From the NCBI RefSeq assembly GCF_004000605.1, contig NZ_CP018911.1, forward strand, positions 1,364,001-1,428,000: 64,000 nt of DNA. Reading direction: 5' to 3'. The first letter of the stretch is position 1, and every line of letters begins with the position of its first letter. The translations under genes and the position numbers were made by a program. The stretch is from Glycocaulis alkaliphilus (GTDB lineage: Bacteria; Pseudomonadota; Alphaproteobacteria; Caulobacterales; Maricaulaceae). The notes under the pieces were generated by a model, which worked only from the letters and a program-made list of their open reading frames with translations, made no database searches and was not told where the DNA came from. Of the stretch, positions 26,442-36,489 are shown in pieces.

Positions 26442-27430
26442 CCCTGCCTGAAGCGCTATACGACCGCGATATTGATCTTGCGCCCCTGCAAGCCTGCACG
26501 CTGGCCATTATCGGTTATGGCAATCATGGCCGGTCTCACGCGCTGAACCTGCGCGATAGCGGTGTGAGGGACGTGCTGGTGGCGCTGCGTGATGGCTCGC
26601 CGTCGCGGGCAAAGGCGCAAGGCGACGGGTTTGAGGTGGTCAGCCTTGATGAGGCCGCCGCGCGCGCGGATTATGTGTCGATCCTCGCTGCCGATGAGGC
26701 GCATGGGGCCATATGGGCTGATCATATCGCTCCCAACCGCAAGGCCGGGCAGGGGCTCATCTTCTGCCACGGTTTTTCCATCGATTATGACCTGATCGGT
26801 CCGCCCGCCGATTGCGACGTCATTCTCGCCGCTGCCAAGGGGCCGGGGGGCGCTGTGCGCGAGAGCTTTGAGCGTGGCGGGGGGCTGACGGGTTTCTGGG
26901 CGGTTCATCACGACGCGTCAGGGCAGGCGCAAGCCATAGCGAAAGCCTATCTCAAAGGGCTCGGTTGCGGGCGCGCCGGCATCTTCCCGACCAGCTTCCG
27001 CGAGGAGGCGCTGGCCGACATTCTGGGTGAGCAGGCCGTGCTGGTTGGCGGCATGTGCGCACTGGCGCGCCAAGGGTACGAAACGCTGGTCGCCGCAGGC
27101 ATCAGCCCGCTCATGGCCTATATCGATACGGTCCATGAACTCAAATACATCGCCGAGCTGATCCATACGCGCGGCATTGCGGGCATGTATGCCGCCATCT
27201 CCGACACGGCGGAATTCGGGGCACATGGCGTGGAAGCACGCATTGCAGAGGCCGTGAAGCCGGTCTTTGAAGACATTGTTTCGGATGTCACCTCCGGTGA
27301 TTTTGCCCGCCGCTGGGTCGCTGATTTCGAGAAAGACAGGGCAGGCCTGCATGCGGCCCGCGCAAGGGCGGGCCAGCACGAGCTGGAAGACACGGGCCGC
27401 TATCTGCGCAAGGCGTTGGGGCTGGAATAG
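26438..27430 (+). CDS. ilvC: Divergent class I ketol-acid reductoisomerase
   Basis: Resembles the second enzyme of branched-chain amino acid synthesis. 330 residues. NADPH fold GYGNHGRSHALNLRDSG (26-42) with Arg51, Ser54 and Ser56 in the cofactor loop; catalytic-region His111 in FCHGF; AAKGPGGAVR (132-141). Metal ligands Asp194 and Glu198 lie in LADILGEQA. In the second helix the usual YFExxHE reads YIDTVHE, so the first glutamate ligand is Asp230 and only Glu234 is kept; Ser255 is present. Several invariant-looking positions differ (GYGNHG for GYGSQG, GMCALARQGYETL). In other alphaproteobacteria miaA is often followed by ilvB-ilvN-ilvC; here ilvB and ilvN are missing. Activity may be altered. 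Confidence 0.72.
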   Translation: MTLPEALYDRDIDLAPLQACTLAIIGYGNHGRSHALNLRDSGVRDVLVALRDGSPSRAKAQGDGFEVVSLDEAAARADYVSILAADEAHGAIWADHIAPNRKAGQGLIFCHGFSIDYDLIGPPADCDVILAAAKGPGGAVRESFERGGGLTGFWAVHHDASGQAQAIAKAYLKGLGCGRAGIFPTSFREEALADILGEQAVLVGGMCALARQGYETLVAAGISPLMAYIDTVHELKYIAELIHTRGIAGMYAAISDTAEFGAHGVEARIAEAVKPVFEDIVSDVTSGDFARRWVADFEKDRAGLHAARARAGQHELEDTGRYLRKALGLE

Positions 27431-27490
27431 CCCACCTTGCGGTGTACACCTTGCATAGCCGGGTGCCAGCGAACGCGTTATGAGAGTTTT

Positions 27491-28285
27491 ATGAACCAGC
27501 TGACCAGCTTTCTGACCCGACTGGACGCGCGTGCGGCGCGCGCCATCGCGGTATCAATCGCCCTGTTTGCGCTGGTCCTGGCGATTTTCCTGGTCGGGCG
27601 CTTCGTCTTCGATATCGAGCCGGGCGATGTCCAGCTCTGGTTCGAGGAGGCTGCTTCGCGCTGGTATGCGCTACCGCTGACCATATTGGCGTTTACCGTG
27701 CTCTCCTATGTAGGCGCGCCGCAGTTTGCGCTCTTTGCGGCGGCGGTGCTGGCGTTCGGGCCAACGACCGGATTTGTCTATTGCTGGCTTGGCACCATGG
27801 TTTCGGCAGCGGCGAATTTCTGGACCGGCAGAGTGCTGGGCGCCGATGTCGTGCGCCGCTATGGCGGTGAAACGGTCAATCGCATTTCGGCTTTTGTCGG
27901 CAAGAACGGGTTCTGGGCCAGTGCGATCATCCGCAATGTGCCGTCAGCCCCGTTCATCGTCGTCAATATGGCCGCTGGCGTGTCACAGATGACGTTTCTC
28001 GCCTTCATGGGCGGAACCGGCCTTGGCATCCTGCCCAAGATTGCGCTGGTCACTTTTGCTGGCAGCGGTGTCATCGCCTTGCTGTCGGGCAGCGGGTTGT
28101 GGGTGGTTGCGATCCTTGCACTGACGGCATTCGGCTGGCTTGTGGCGATGCTGATGGCGCGCAAATGGCTGCGCTCGACGCCGGCCGGGCAGGCGGCAGA
28201 AGGTGTTTCCGATGTGCCTGCGGAGGCCAGCGACGGCACGTCATCTCTTGCAATCCGCGACGGCACATCGCACAAGGGTAAATAG
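27491..28285 (+). CDS. TVP38/TMEM64 (VTT) family membrane protein
   Basis: 264-residue polytopic protein of the DedA-related VTT superfamily. Six or so membrane segments, with the family core SYVGAPQFALFAAAVLAFGPTTG and the amphipathic GKNGFWASAIIRNVPSAPF (the F.....R..P..P..... reentrant motif). Start at 27491, preceded by GAGAG. The last 40 residues are hydrophilic. Related proteins act in lipid carrier recycling or membrane homeostasis; the substrate is not known for this one. Confidence 0.8.
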   Translation: MNQLTSFLTRLDARAARAIAVSIALFALVLAIFLVGRFVFDIEPGDVQLWFEEAASRWYALPLTILAFTVLSYVGAPQFALFAAAVLAFGPTTGFVYCWLGTMVSAAANFWTGRVLGADVVRRYGGETVNRISAFVGKNGFWASAIIRNVPSAPFIVVNMAAGVSQMTFLAFMGGTGLGILPKIALVTFAGSGVIALLSGSGLWVVAILALTAFGWLVAMLMARKWLRSTPAGQAAEGVSDVPAEASDGTSSLAIRDGTSHKGK

Positions 28286-29383
<1,098 letters not shown>

Positions 29384-29421
29384 GCGGCGCGGGATTGATT
29401 CTCTAGAGGAGGTGCCGGGCG

Positions 29422-30396
29422 GTGGCGCAATGGCGTTCAGCGCGGCAGGGGGCAGATGACGCGGTCCGCTTTTCGCGGACCTTGCTCCTCATGTTCATTG
29501 CCTTGTCGGCTGTTCTGATAGCCGCAGACCGTACCGAGGATCGTGTCGAGGCCGTGACGGTATTCCGCGCGGCTTTCAATGATCTGTCTCTGCCCATTCT
29601 GGAAGCGGCGGCCCAGCCTCTCAGAGGCCTCTACAACATAGGTCCGTGGTGGCGCCGCCAGATAGAGCTGGCCGGCGAAATCCGCGAACTGCGTCAGGAA
29701 ATGTCCGAGTTGCGGGCCTGGCGCGACGTGGCGCTGAACTACTCCGAGCAAATGCGCCGGCAGCAGGAATTGCTCAACCTTGATCCGCCCATGCCACGTC
29801 AGCGCATCACCGCCTGGGCTGTCACCGAGACAGGCGGTCCGTTCGTCCGCACGCGCCTTGTCGGCGTTGGTACAGATCACGGCGTCGCGCCCGGCTATCC
29901 GGCGCTGAACATTTACGGGGTGGTTGGCCGCACGATTGATGTCGGCGCACGCTCATCACGCATACTGCTGCTGACGGACCTGAATAGCCGGGTATCTGTC
30001 ATGGCCGACAGATCCAATGCCCGCGCCATGCTGGTGGGCGACAACACCGACTTTCCGCGCCTCGACTATCTGGGCCGCGCGCCTGACCTGCGGGAAGGCG
30101 ACCGGATCGTCACCTCCGGCGATGACAACATCCTGCCGCGCGGATTGCCGATTGGTGAGGCCGTGCTGGACAGGCGCGGCGCCTGGCGTGTTGCGCTGTA
30201 CTCCAGCGCCACCCCGATAGACCTGATCTGGATATGGCCGTTCACACCCGTTGGCGCACCAGCTGATGAGGCACCGCCCGGTTTGCAGCTGCCCGCACCC
30301 CCACCCGAACAGGCACGGGACGATACGCCCGCGCCGGTCATCGGCGTGTCACAGGACGAGCCGGAAGCCGACTCTGATAGCGGGGAGGGGCGATAG
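29422..30396 (+). CDS. mreC: Rod shape-determining protein MreC
   Basis: Bitopic scaffold linking MreB with the periplasmic wall synthases. 324 residues from a GTG at 29422, supported by AGAGGAGG nine bases upstream. N-terminal membrane helix (LLLMFIALSAVLIAA), coiled coil (about 75-115, EIRELRQEMSELRAWRD), then the beta-barrel MreC domain (GVAPGYPALNIYGVVGRTI; LLTDLNSRVSVM; GDRIVTSGDDNILPRGLPIG). The proline-rich acidic C-terminal tail is poorly conserved. Confidence 0.95.
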   Translation: MAQWRSARQGADDAVRFSRTLLLMFIALSAVLIAADRTEDRVEAVTVFRAAFNDLSLPILEAAAQPLRGLYNIGPWWRRQIELAGEIRELRQEMSELRAWRDVALNYSEQMRRQQELLNLDPPMPRQRITAWAVTETGGPFVRTRLVGVGTDHGVAPGYPALNIYGVVGRTIDVGARSSRILLLTDLNSRVSVMADRSNARAMLVGDNTDFPRLDYLGRAPDLREGDRIVTSGDDNILPRGLPIGEAVLDRRGAWRVALYSSATPIDLIWIWPFTPVGAPADEAPPGLQLPAPPPEQARDDTPAPVIGVSQDEPEADSDSGEGR

Positions 30397-30909
30397 ATGC
30401 GTGCATCGCTGGAACGCAACTCGACCTGGCCGGTCCTGACCGCGATGGCCTTGACGCTGACCCTGAGTCTGCTTGCAGTGGCTGCGCCCTTGCGGCTGCC
30501 TGAAGGGCAAGGGTTTCCGGCGCCCTTTTTCCCGCTGATCGCGTTGTTTGTCTGGTCTGTCCGCCATCCGCGTTTTGTCCCGCCCTGGCTGATATTCATC
30601 ATCGGCCTGTTTCAGGATCTGCTCACCGGCGGGCCGCTTGGCATGTGGGCTCTTGCCTATCTGCTGGCGTTTGCGATCGCGCGCTTGCGCTCCACTGAAC
30701 CCTCAGCGCGTGAGTTCATCCTGCTCGTCGCGCGCTTTTCGGTGATGGCGGGTATCGCGACGCTGGTTGCCTGGTCTGCAGGTTCGCTTTCCATTGGCCA
30801 GCCTGCAGACCCCACAAGCCTTGTCACCGAAGCTGTGATAACGCTTATCGTGTTTCCGGCGTTTTGCTGGCTGTTTGCGCGAAAGCGCGAACGCACCACA
30901 TTTTCATGA
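30397..30909 (+). CDS. mreD: Rod shape-determining protein MreD
   Basis: 170-residue inner-membrane protein with five to six hydrophobic segments and the MreD signature GLFQDLLTGGPLGMWALAYLL (about 71-91; key residues D75, G80, P81, G83). It begins directly after the mreC stop, with GGGAGGGG inside the end of mreC. Confidence 0.92.
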   Translation: MRASLERNSTWPVLTAMALTLTLSLLAVAAPLRLPEGQGFPAPFFPLIALFVWSVRHPRFVPPWLIFIIGLFQDLLTGGPLGMWALAYLLAFAIARLRSTEPSAREFILLVARFSVMAGIATLVAWSAGSLSIGQPADPTSLVTEAVITLIVFPAFCWLFARKRERTTFS

Positions 30910-30929
30910 GGGTTTGACAAAGAGCGACC

Positions 30930-32807
30930 ATGCGCCGCGACAAGCAGGAAGCCCAGGCCCAGTTCAATCGGCGCACCTTCATGGTGGGTGCGGGCGGGGT
31001 TGGCGCGTTCGCCGGTATCGGTGCCCAGCTCTACACCTTGCAGATCCTGCAGGAAGACGAGTACCGGGTCCTCTCCGACAACAACCAGTTCTCCTTCCGT
31101 ATCCAGTTGCCGACGCGCGGCAGGATACTGGACCGCTTTGGCGAGACCATTGCAGAGAACCGCGATAGCTACCGCATCTATCTGATCCGCGAGCAGGCGG
31201 GCGATCCTGCACTGGCCCTCGACCGGCTGTCGCGCTTCATGCCGATGAGCGAAGCGCGGCGCGAACGTGTCTTGCGTGATCTCGCGCGCACACCCCGTTT
31301 CCAGCCGGTGACGATTGCCGAGGGCGTGGACTGGGAAACCTTCAGCCGCGTCAATCTGCACCTGCCTGAACTGCCGGGCGTAATGCCCGATGTGGGCGAG
31401 GTGCGGACCTATCCGATGCCTGCTGCCTTTGCGCATGTCGCCGGATACGTACAGTCAGCGCCGCCCGAAATCGCAGGCGATGACCCGCTACTGCGTCATC
31501 CGGCATTTCGTGTCGGACGGACCGGGGTGGAGATAGCACGTGACGTGGAGCTGCGGGGGGCAGCTGGCTCCCTGAAGGTCGAGGTAAACGCGTTCGGCCG
31601 CGTCATCCGCGAATTGCCCGATCAGTCTCGTCCGGCCGAGCCCGGGCGCGACATCGCGCTCACCATCGACTCCGAAGTGCAGCGCTTTGCCACCGAACGG
31701 CTCGGCACACAGAGCGCCTCGGCTGTGGGGCTGGATGTCCAGACCGGCGAGATTGTCGTGATGGCCTCAACCCCGTCATTTGACCCCAACCTGTTTGTGC
31801 TGGGCATCCCTTCGCGCGAGTTCAGCGACCTGAATGAAAACCCGCTCCGTCCACTGTTCAACAAGGCAACGAACGGCCTTTATGCGCCAGCGTCCACTAT
31901 CAAGGGCGTCATCTCTCTGGCCGCGCTCAGACACGGCGTGATGCGCCCGGGTGAACGGGTCACCTGCCGCGGATCGGTACAGCTCGGCAACCGGCGCTTC
32001 CATTGCTGGCGGCGGGAGGGACATGGCCCGGTCAACATGCACGACGCCATCAAGGTCTCGTGTGACACCTATTTTTATGAAGTTGCCGCCCGGCTCGGCA
32101 TTGAGCGCATCCGAGAAGCGGCGCTGGAACTGGGCTTCGGTCAGCTGTTCGAGGTGGGCATCCCGATGCTGTCGCAGGCAGGCGGATTGTTCCCCAGCCC
32201 GCAATGGAAGCGTGCGCGTACCGGGCAGGGCTGGTCCATGGGTGACACCTACAATGTCGGCATCGGACAGGGGGCCGTGCTCGCCTCGCCGCTGCAACTG
32301 GCTGTAATGACGGCACGTATGGCGACGGGCCATGCGGTCGAACCGACGCTCTACCCGCGCGGCGGGCCGGTACACTTCCCCAGGCTGGACTTTGACGATG
32401 CGCACATCCAGGCGGTGCATAACGCCCATGTCGGTGTGGTACACGAGCCAGGGGGCACGTCATACTGGTCACTTGGCGGGCTGGGTGTTGAAGGTATCCG
32501 CATGGCGGGCAAGACGGGCACCAGCCAAGTCTACTCCATCACGGCCGAGGAGCGCGCGCGCGGCGTACGCGATCAGGATGATCTGCCCTGGCGTTTGCGC
32601 AATCACGGACTGTTCATCTGTTATGCTCCAGCGGAGGCGCCGCGCTACGCGGTCGCCGTCGTTGTTGAGCATGGCGGAGGCGGGGCCCGGTCCGCAGCCC
32701 AGCCCGGTCGCGACATATTGCGCGAGCTGATCTTGCGCGATCCCGCGGGCCATTCGGGCGTGGTGGCTGCCCGGCATGAGCCGATCAACCTGGCTCAGGG
32801 AGGCTAG
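30930..32807 (+). CDS. mrdA: Penicillin-binding protein 2 (elongation transpeptidase)
   Basis: Peptidoglycan transpeptidase of the elongasome. 625 residues: N-terminal membrane anchor (MVGAGGVGAFAGIGAQLYTL), pedestal domain (RGRILDRFGETIAENRDSY), transpeptidase domain with nucleophile Ser322 and Lys325 in PASTIKG, the second motif SCDTYFY and KTGTSQV (Lys528). Middle member of the rod operon; it works with RodA, which follows after two bases. Confidence 0.97.
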   Translation: MRRDKQEAQAQFNRRTFMVGAGGVGAFAGIGAQLYTLQILQEDEYRVLSDNNQFSFRIQLPTRGRILDRFGETIAENRDSYRIYLIREQAGDPALALDRLSRFMPMSEARRERVLRDLARTPRFQPVTIAEGVDWETFSRVNLHLPELPGVMPDVGEVRTYPMPAAFAHVAGYVQSAPPEIAGDDPLLRHPAFRVGRTGVEIARDVELRGAAGSLKVEVNAFGRVIRELPDQSRPAEPGRDIALTIDSEVQRFATERLGTQSASAVGLDVQTGEIVVMASTPSFDPNLFVLGIPSREFSDLNENPLRPLFNKATNGLYAPASTIKGVISLAALRHGVMRPGERVTCRGSVQLGNRRFHCWRREGHGPVNMHDAIKVSCDTYFYEVAARLGIERIREAALELGFGQLFEVGIPMLSQAGGLFPSPQWKRARTGQGWSMGDTYNVGIGQGAVLASPLQLAVMTARMATGHAVEPTLYPRGGPVHFPRLDFDDAHIQAVHNAHVGVVHEPGGTSYWSLGGLGVEGIRMAGKTGTSQVYSITAEERARGVRDQDDLPWRLRNHGLFICYAPAEAPRYAVAVVVEHGGGGARSAAQPGRDILRELILRDPAGHSGVVAARHEPINLAQGG

Positions 32808-32809
32808 CC

Positions 32810-33955
32810 TTGCCGGTATTCACCCAGCCAGTGCCGCGCGATCTCCGGGCCAAGCTGTTCGAGCTGAACTGGGCCTTTGTCCTTCTGATCGTGCTTACAG
32901 GGTGCATCGGTATCCTGATGCTCTACTCGGTGGCTGGGGGCGCGTGGGATCCTTGGGCGATCCGTCATGCCACGCGTTTTGGCGCCGGCTTCCTTGTGAT
33001 GCTGGTCGTGGCGATGGTGCCGCCCCGGATGTGGATGAGCCTTGCCTATCCGGCCTATCTGGGCGCGCTTTTCCTGCTGATCATGGTGGAGCTTTTCGGC
33101 GCCACTGCCATGGGCGCGCAGCGCTGGATAGACATCGGCCCGCTGCGCATGCAGCCCTCTGAACTCATGAAGATAGCGCTCGTGCTGGCGCTGGCGCGCT
33201 ATTATCACGATCTGCCGCCGGAAAAGGTTTCCACGCCGGGCGGCATGATTGTCCCCGTGCTGGCAATCGCGCTTCCGTTCGGCCTCATCGCCAAACAGCC
33301 TGATCTGGGAACCGCGGTGCTCACCGGCGCCACCGGCGCGGTTATGGTGTTTCTGGCCGGGCTGAGCTGGAAAATCATCGTGCCGGGAATGGTGGCGGGT
33401 GTCGTCGGCGGCGTTGCGTTTTTGCGCTACGGCCTCGAAGAATACCAGCGTGCGCGGGTATTGACCTTCCTGAACCCTGAGAATGATCCGCTTGGCGCCG
33501 GTTACCACATCATGCAGTCCAAGATCGCGCTGGGCTCGGGCGGCCTTACCGGCAAGGGCTATATGCAGGGCACACAATCCCATCTGAACTTTCTGCCGGA
33601 AAAGCAGACCGACTTTATTTTCACCATGCTGGGCGAAGAATTCGGCTTTGTCGGCGGTATCGCCGTACTGGTGCTCTATGCGCTGATCCTTGGCCATTGC
33701 CTGATGACAGCGATGGCCTGCCGCTCGGTTTTCCTGCGTCTGGTAACAATGGGCGTCACGACAACCTTCGCCCTCTACGTGTTCATCAACGCAGCGATGG
33801 TGATGGGGCTGGTGCCTGTGGTTGGCGTGCCATTGCCCATGATTTCCTATGGCGGTTCGGTGATGTTCACCGTGCTGATCGGACTGGGCCTGATATTGGG
33901 CGCACACATCCATCGCGCGGCCGAACCACCGAAAGGTGCAGGTCTTTTCGGCTAA
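32810..33955 (+). CDS. rodA: Peptidoglycan glycosyltransferase RodA
   Basis: SEDS-family glycan polymerase partnered with PBP2. 381 residues, about ten membrane segments. Family motifs: GAQRWIDIGPLRMQPSELMK (key residues R105, W106, P115, SE), KQPDLGTAVL with the catalytic-region Asp, the large loop LTGKGYMQGTQSHLNFLPEK, DFIFTMLGEEFG and PLPMISYGGS. The start is TTG at 32810 with GGGAGG upstream, three bases after the mrdA stop. Confidence 0.95.
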   Translation: MPVFTQPVPRDLRAKLFELNWAFVLLIVLTGCIGILMLYSVAGGAWDPWAIRHATRFGAGFLVMLVVAMVPPRMWMSLAYPAYLGALFLLIMVELFGATAMGAQRWIDIGPLRMQPSELMKIALVLALARYYHDLPPEKVSTPGGMIVPVLAIALPFGLIAKQPDLGTAVLTGATGAVMVFLAGLSWKIIVPGMVAGVVGGVAFLRYGLEEYQRARVLTFLNPENDPLGAGYHIMQSKIALGSGGLTGKGYMQGTQSHLNFLPEKQTDFIFTMLGEEFGFVGGIAVLVLYALILGHCLMTAMACRSVFLRLVTMGVTTTFALYVFINAAMVMGLVPVVGVPLPMISYGGSVMFTVLIGLGLILGAHIHRAAEPPKGAGLFG

Positions 33956-34041
33956 GCACGCTTGACCTTGCAGGCCCGGTAGGGAAGTCTCGCCGCCAAA
34001 TCACACCATAACAAACAAGCTTGAATAGCGGGGGAAAGTAC

Positions 34042-35397
34042 ATGGCCATAGGCGGCGGCGCGCACAGTACCTGGGGGACACGATTCGGCTTCCTGATGGC
34101 GGCCATCGGCTCCTCGGTGGGCCTCGGCAATTTCTGGCGATTCCCTTATGTGGCGGGTGAAAATGGCGGCGCCGCCTTTATCGTCATTTATCTCGTCTGC
34201 GTGGTGTTCATCGCCCTGCCCATCCTGATGGCCGAGCTGTCTGTCGGGCGCCATGCGCGCCGCTCTGCGGTCGGATCAGTCCAGAAAATGGCCTTCAACG
34301 CAGGCGCCCCCGGCATCTGGTCGGTGGCCGGCTGGGTCGCGATGGCGGGCGGCATATTCATCCTGTGCTTCTATTCGGTCGTTGCAGGCTGGGTCGTCGC
34401 CTATGTGTTCCAGATGGCCACAGGCCAGTTCATGGGGCTGTCGACTGATGTTGTGGCAGGCCGGTTCGAGGAACTGATCGGCGATACCAACGCCGTTATT
34501 GGCTGGCATACGGCCTTCATGATCGTCACGGTGGGCATCGTCTCGCTGGGCGTCACCAAGGGCATTGAGCGTGCCGTGACCATCCTCATGCCGCTCTTCT
34601 TCACCATGCTGCTGGCGCTTGTGATCTATGCGGCCTTCACCGCCGATATGGGCGCGGCGCTGGCCTATCTGTTCACGCCGGACTTCTCCGAGATCGGCCC
34701 GCAGACTTTCCTTGCCGCGCTGGGCCAGGCCTTCTTCTCCATCGGTGTCGGCAGTGCGATCATGATTACCTACGGCTCCTATCTGCCGCGCACTGACAAT
34801 CTGGCCGGTTCAGCGACCATCATCACCGGTGCAGACACCCTGGTGGCGATCGTTGCAGGCCTGGCGATCTTCCCGTTCGTGTTCGCCTTTGCGCTGGACC
34901 CGGCTGCGGGCCCGGCCCTGTTCTTCCAGACGCTGCCAAGTGCCTTCGCCCAGATGCCGGCGGGCCAGTATGTCGGTACGGCGTTCTTCGTGCTCGCCTT
35001 CATTGCCGCGCTGACTTCGTCAATCTCGCTATTGCAGGTCGTGGTGGCTTTCGCCGAGGAGCATACGGACTTTGGCAGGACGGGTTCGGCGGTCTTCTTT
35101 GGGGTGATCATCTGGCTGGTCGGCTGCGGTGCGGCGTTCTCCGGGGGATTCTTCGATCTGCTGGACACGCTTTCGGGCAGTGTCTTCCTGCCGCTGGGCG
35201 GGCTGCTGATCGCGGTCTTCACGGGCTGGGTCGTTGCCCGTTCGCTGATGCGCCACGAACTGGCTGGCGCATCCAACCTGGTGTTCAACATCTGGCGCTT
35301 CCTGATCCGGTTCCTGGTGCCGATTGCCGTGTTCCTGATCCTTGCGGCCGGCATCGCTTCGGCCTTCGGCGTCAGCCTGCCGGGCCTGCAGGGCTAG
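34042..35397 (+). CDS. Sodium-dependent neurotransmitter-symporter-family transporter
   Basis: 451-residue SNF (LeuT-fold) transporter with about twelve membrane helices. The sodium-site signature in helix 1 reads GSSVGLGNFWRFPYVAGENG (key residues G-L-G-N, R, P-Y, NGG). The ATG at 34042 follows GGGGGAAAG. Bacterial members carry amino acids or related amines; the substrate is not evident. A strong terminator follows. Confidence 0.92.
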   Translation: MAIGGGAHSTWGTRFGFLMAAIGSSVGLGNFWRFPYVAGENGGAAFIVIYLVCVVFIALPILMAELSVGRHARRSAVGSVQKMAFNAGAPGIWSVAGWVAMAGGIFILCFYSVVAGWVVAYVFQMATGQFMGLSTDVVAGRFEELIGDTNAVIGWHTAFMIVTVGIVSLGVTKGIERAVTILMPLFFTMLLALVIYAAFTADMGAALAYLFTPDFSEIGPQTFLAALGQAFFSIGVGSAIMITYGSYLPRTDNLAGSATIITGADTLVAIVAGLAIFPFVFAFALDPAAGPALFFQTLPSAFAQMPAGQYVGTAFFVLAFIAALTSSISLLQVVVAFAEEHTDFGRTGSAVFFGVIIWLVGCGAAFSGGFFDLLDTLSGSVFLPLGGLLIAVFTGWVVARSLMRHELAGASNLVFNIWRFLIRFLVPIAVFLILAAGIASAFGVSLPGLQG

Positions 35398-35413
35398 CTT
35401 TACACAACGCCTG

Positions 35414-35450
35414 AAAAGCCCCGGAACCGCACGCGGCTCCGGGGCTTTTT
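35414..35450. terminator. Bidirectional rho-independent terminator
   Basis: AAAAGCCCCGGAACCG pairs with CGGCTCCGGGGCTTTT around a four-base loop, with A-runs on the left and T-runs on the right, so it can end transcription from both sides. It lies between the convergent symporter gene and the proline iminopeptidase gene. Confidence 0.9.
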
Positions 35451-35493
35451 GCCTCCCAGGGTTTTTAGCGCGCGTGGATGCAGCGAAAGCTGG

Positions 35494-36465
35494 CTAGCCC
35501 AGCTCTGCTCCAAGCCGGTCGGTCGCGCGCACCAGCGCATCGACAATGCCCGGCTCGCCCGCGGCATGGCCGGCGTCGGGGACAATGTGCAACTCGGCTG
35601 ACGTCCAGTTTCTACGCAGCTGCCAGGCGGCGCGCACGGGCGTGACCATGTCATAGCGGCCCTGCACGATCACGCCGGGTATCCCCGTCAGATGGGCCGT
35701 GTTGTCCAGAAGCACGCCATCACGCTCAAGGAAGCCGTTATTGACGAAATAGTGGGTTTCCATGCGCGCCAGCGCGTCGGCCCGGCGGGCATCCGGTGGA
35801 GGGGCATCGCTTTCGTGCACAAGGCTGATCAGCGCGTTTTCCCATTGTGCCCAGGCCAGTGCATCCTCACGGCGCGTGTCCAGCTCATCGGCCTGCAGGC
35901 GGGCGTGATAGGCGCGCAGCACGTCGCCGCGTTCTTCAGCGGTCAGGCGGCCGGTCAGCGCCTGCCAGGCGTCGGGGAATATCCGGTTGGCACCGTCGCG
36001 GTAGAACCAGTCGAGTTCGGCTTTCGTGCATCCGAAAACGCCCCGCAGGATGAGGCCCATCACCCTTTCCGGGCACGCGCGCGCATACGCCAGCGACAAG
36101 GTAGCGCCCCACGAACCGCCAAACACAATCCAGCGTTCAACACCAAGCGCAGACCGGATGGTTTCCATGTCGGCAACCAGCCGGTGCGTGTCGTTCGCGC
36201 GGATGTCGGAGAAGGGTCTCGACCGGCCGCAGCCGCGCTGGTCAAAGATGATGATGCGATAGACATGGGGGTCAAAAAAGCGGCGCATTGAGGGTGCCGC
36301 GCCGCCGCCCGGGCCGCCATGCAACGCAATAATTGGAACCCCGTCGGCCCGGCCGCATTCTTCATAATAGAGTGTGTGCCCTTCGCCGACATCCATCATG
36401 CCGGTACGATAGGGTTCTATCATGGGGTACAGGCCGATCCTTTCCCGTCTGCGTAAAGTGTCCAT
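35494..36465 (-). CDS. pip: Proline iminopeptidase
   Basis: Alpha/beta-hydrolase of peptidase family S33 that removes N-terminal proline. 323 residues. Oxyanion motif HGGPGGG (49-55), FDQRGCGRSRPF (74-85), nucleophile Ser118 in GGSWGATL, Asp in QGRYDMVTP and His in DAGHAAGEP. The start at 36465 adds about 14 residues before the usual LYPMIEPY; the ATG at 36423 is an alternative. Cytoplasmic, no signal peptide. Confidence 0.93.
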   Translation of the reverse strand: MDTLRRRERIGLYPMIEPYRTGMMDVGEGHTLYYEECGRADGVPIIALHGGPGGGAAPSMRRFFDPHVYRIIIFDQRGCGRSRPFSDIRANDTHRLVADMETIRSALGVERWIVFGGSWGATLSLAYARACPERVMGLILRGVFGCTKAELDWFYRDGANRIFPDAWQALTGRLTAEERGDVLRAYHARLQADELDTRREDALAWAQWENALISLVHESDAPPPDARRADALARMETHYFVNNGFLERDGVLLDNTAHLTGIPGVIVQGRYDMVTPVRAAWQLRRNWTSAELHIVPDAGHAAGEPGIVDALVRATDRLGAELG

Positions 36466-36489
36466 GGGCGGCCCTGTAAACAGTCGAGC

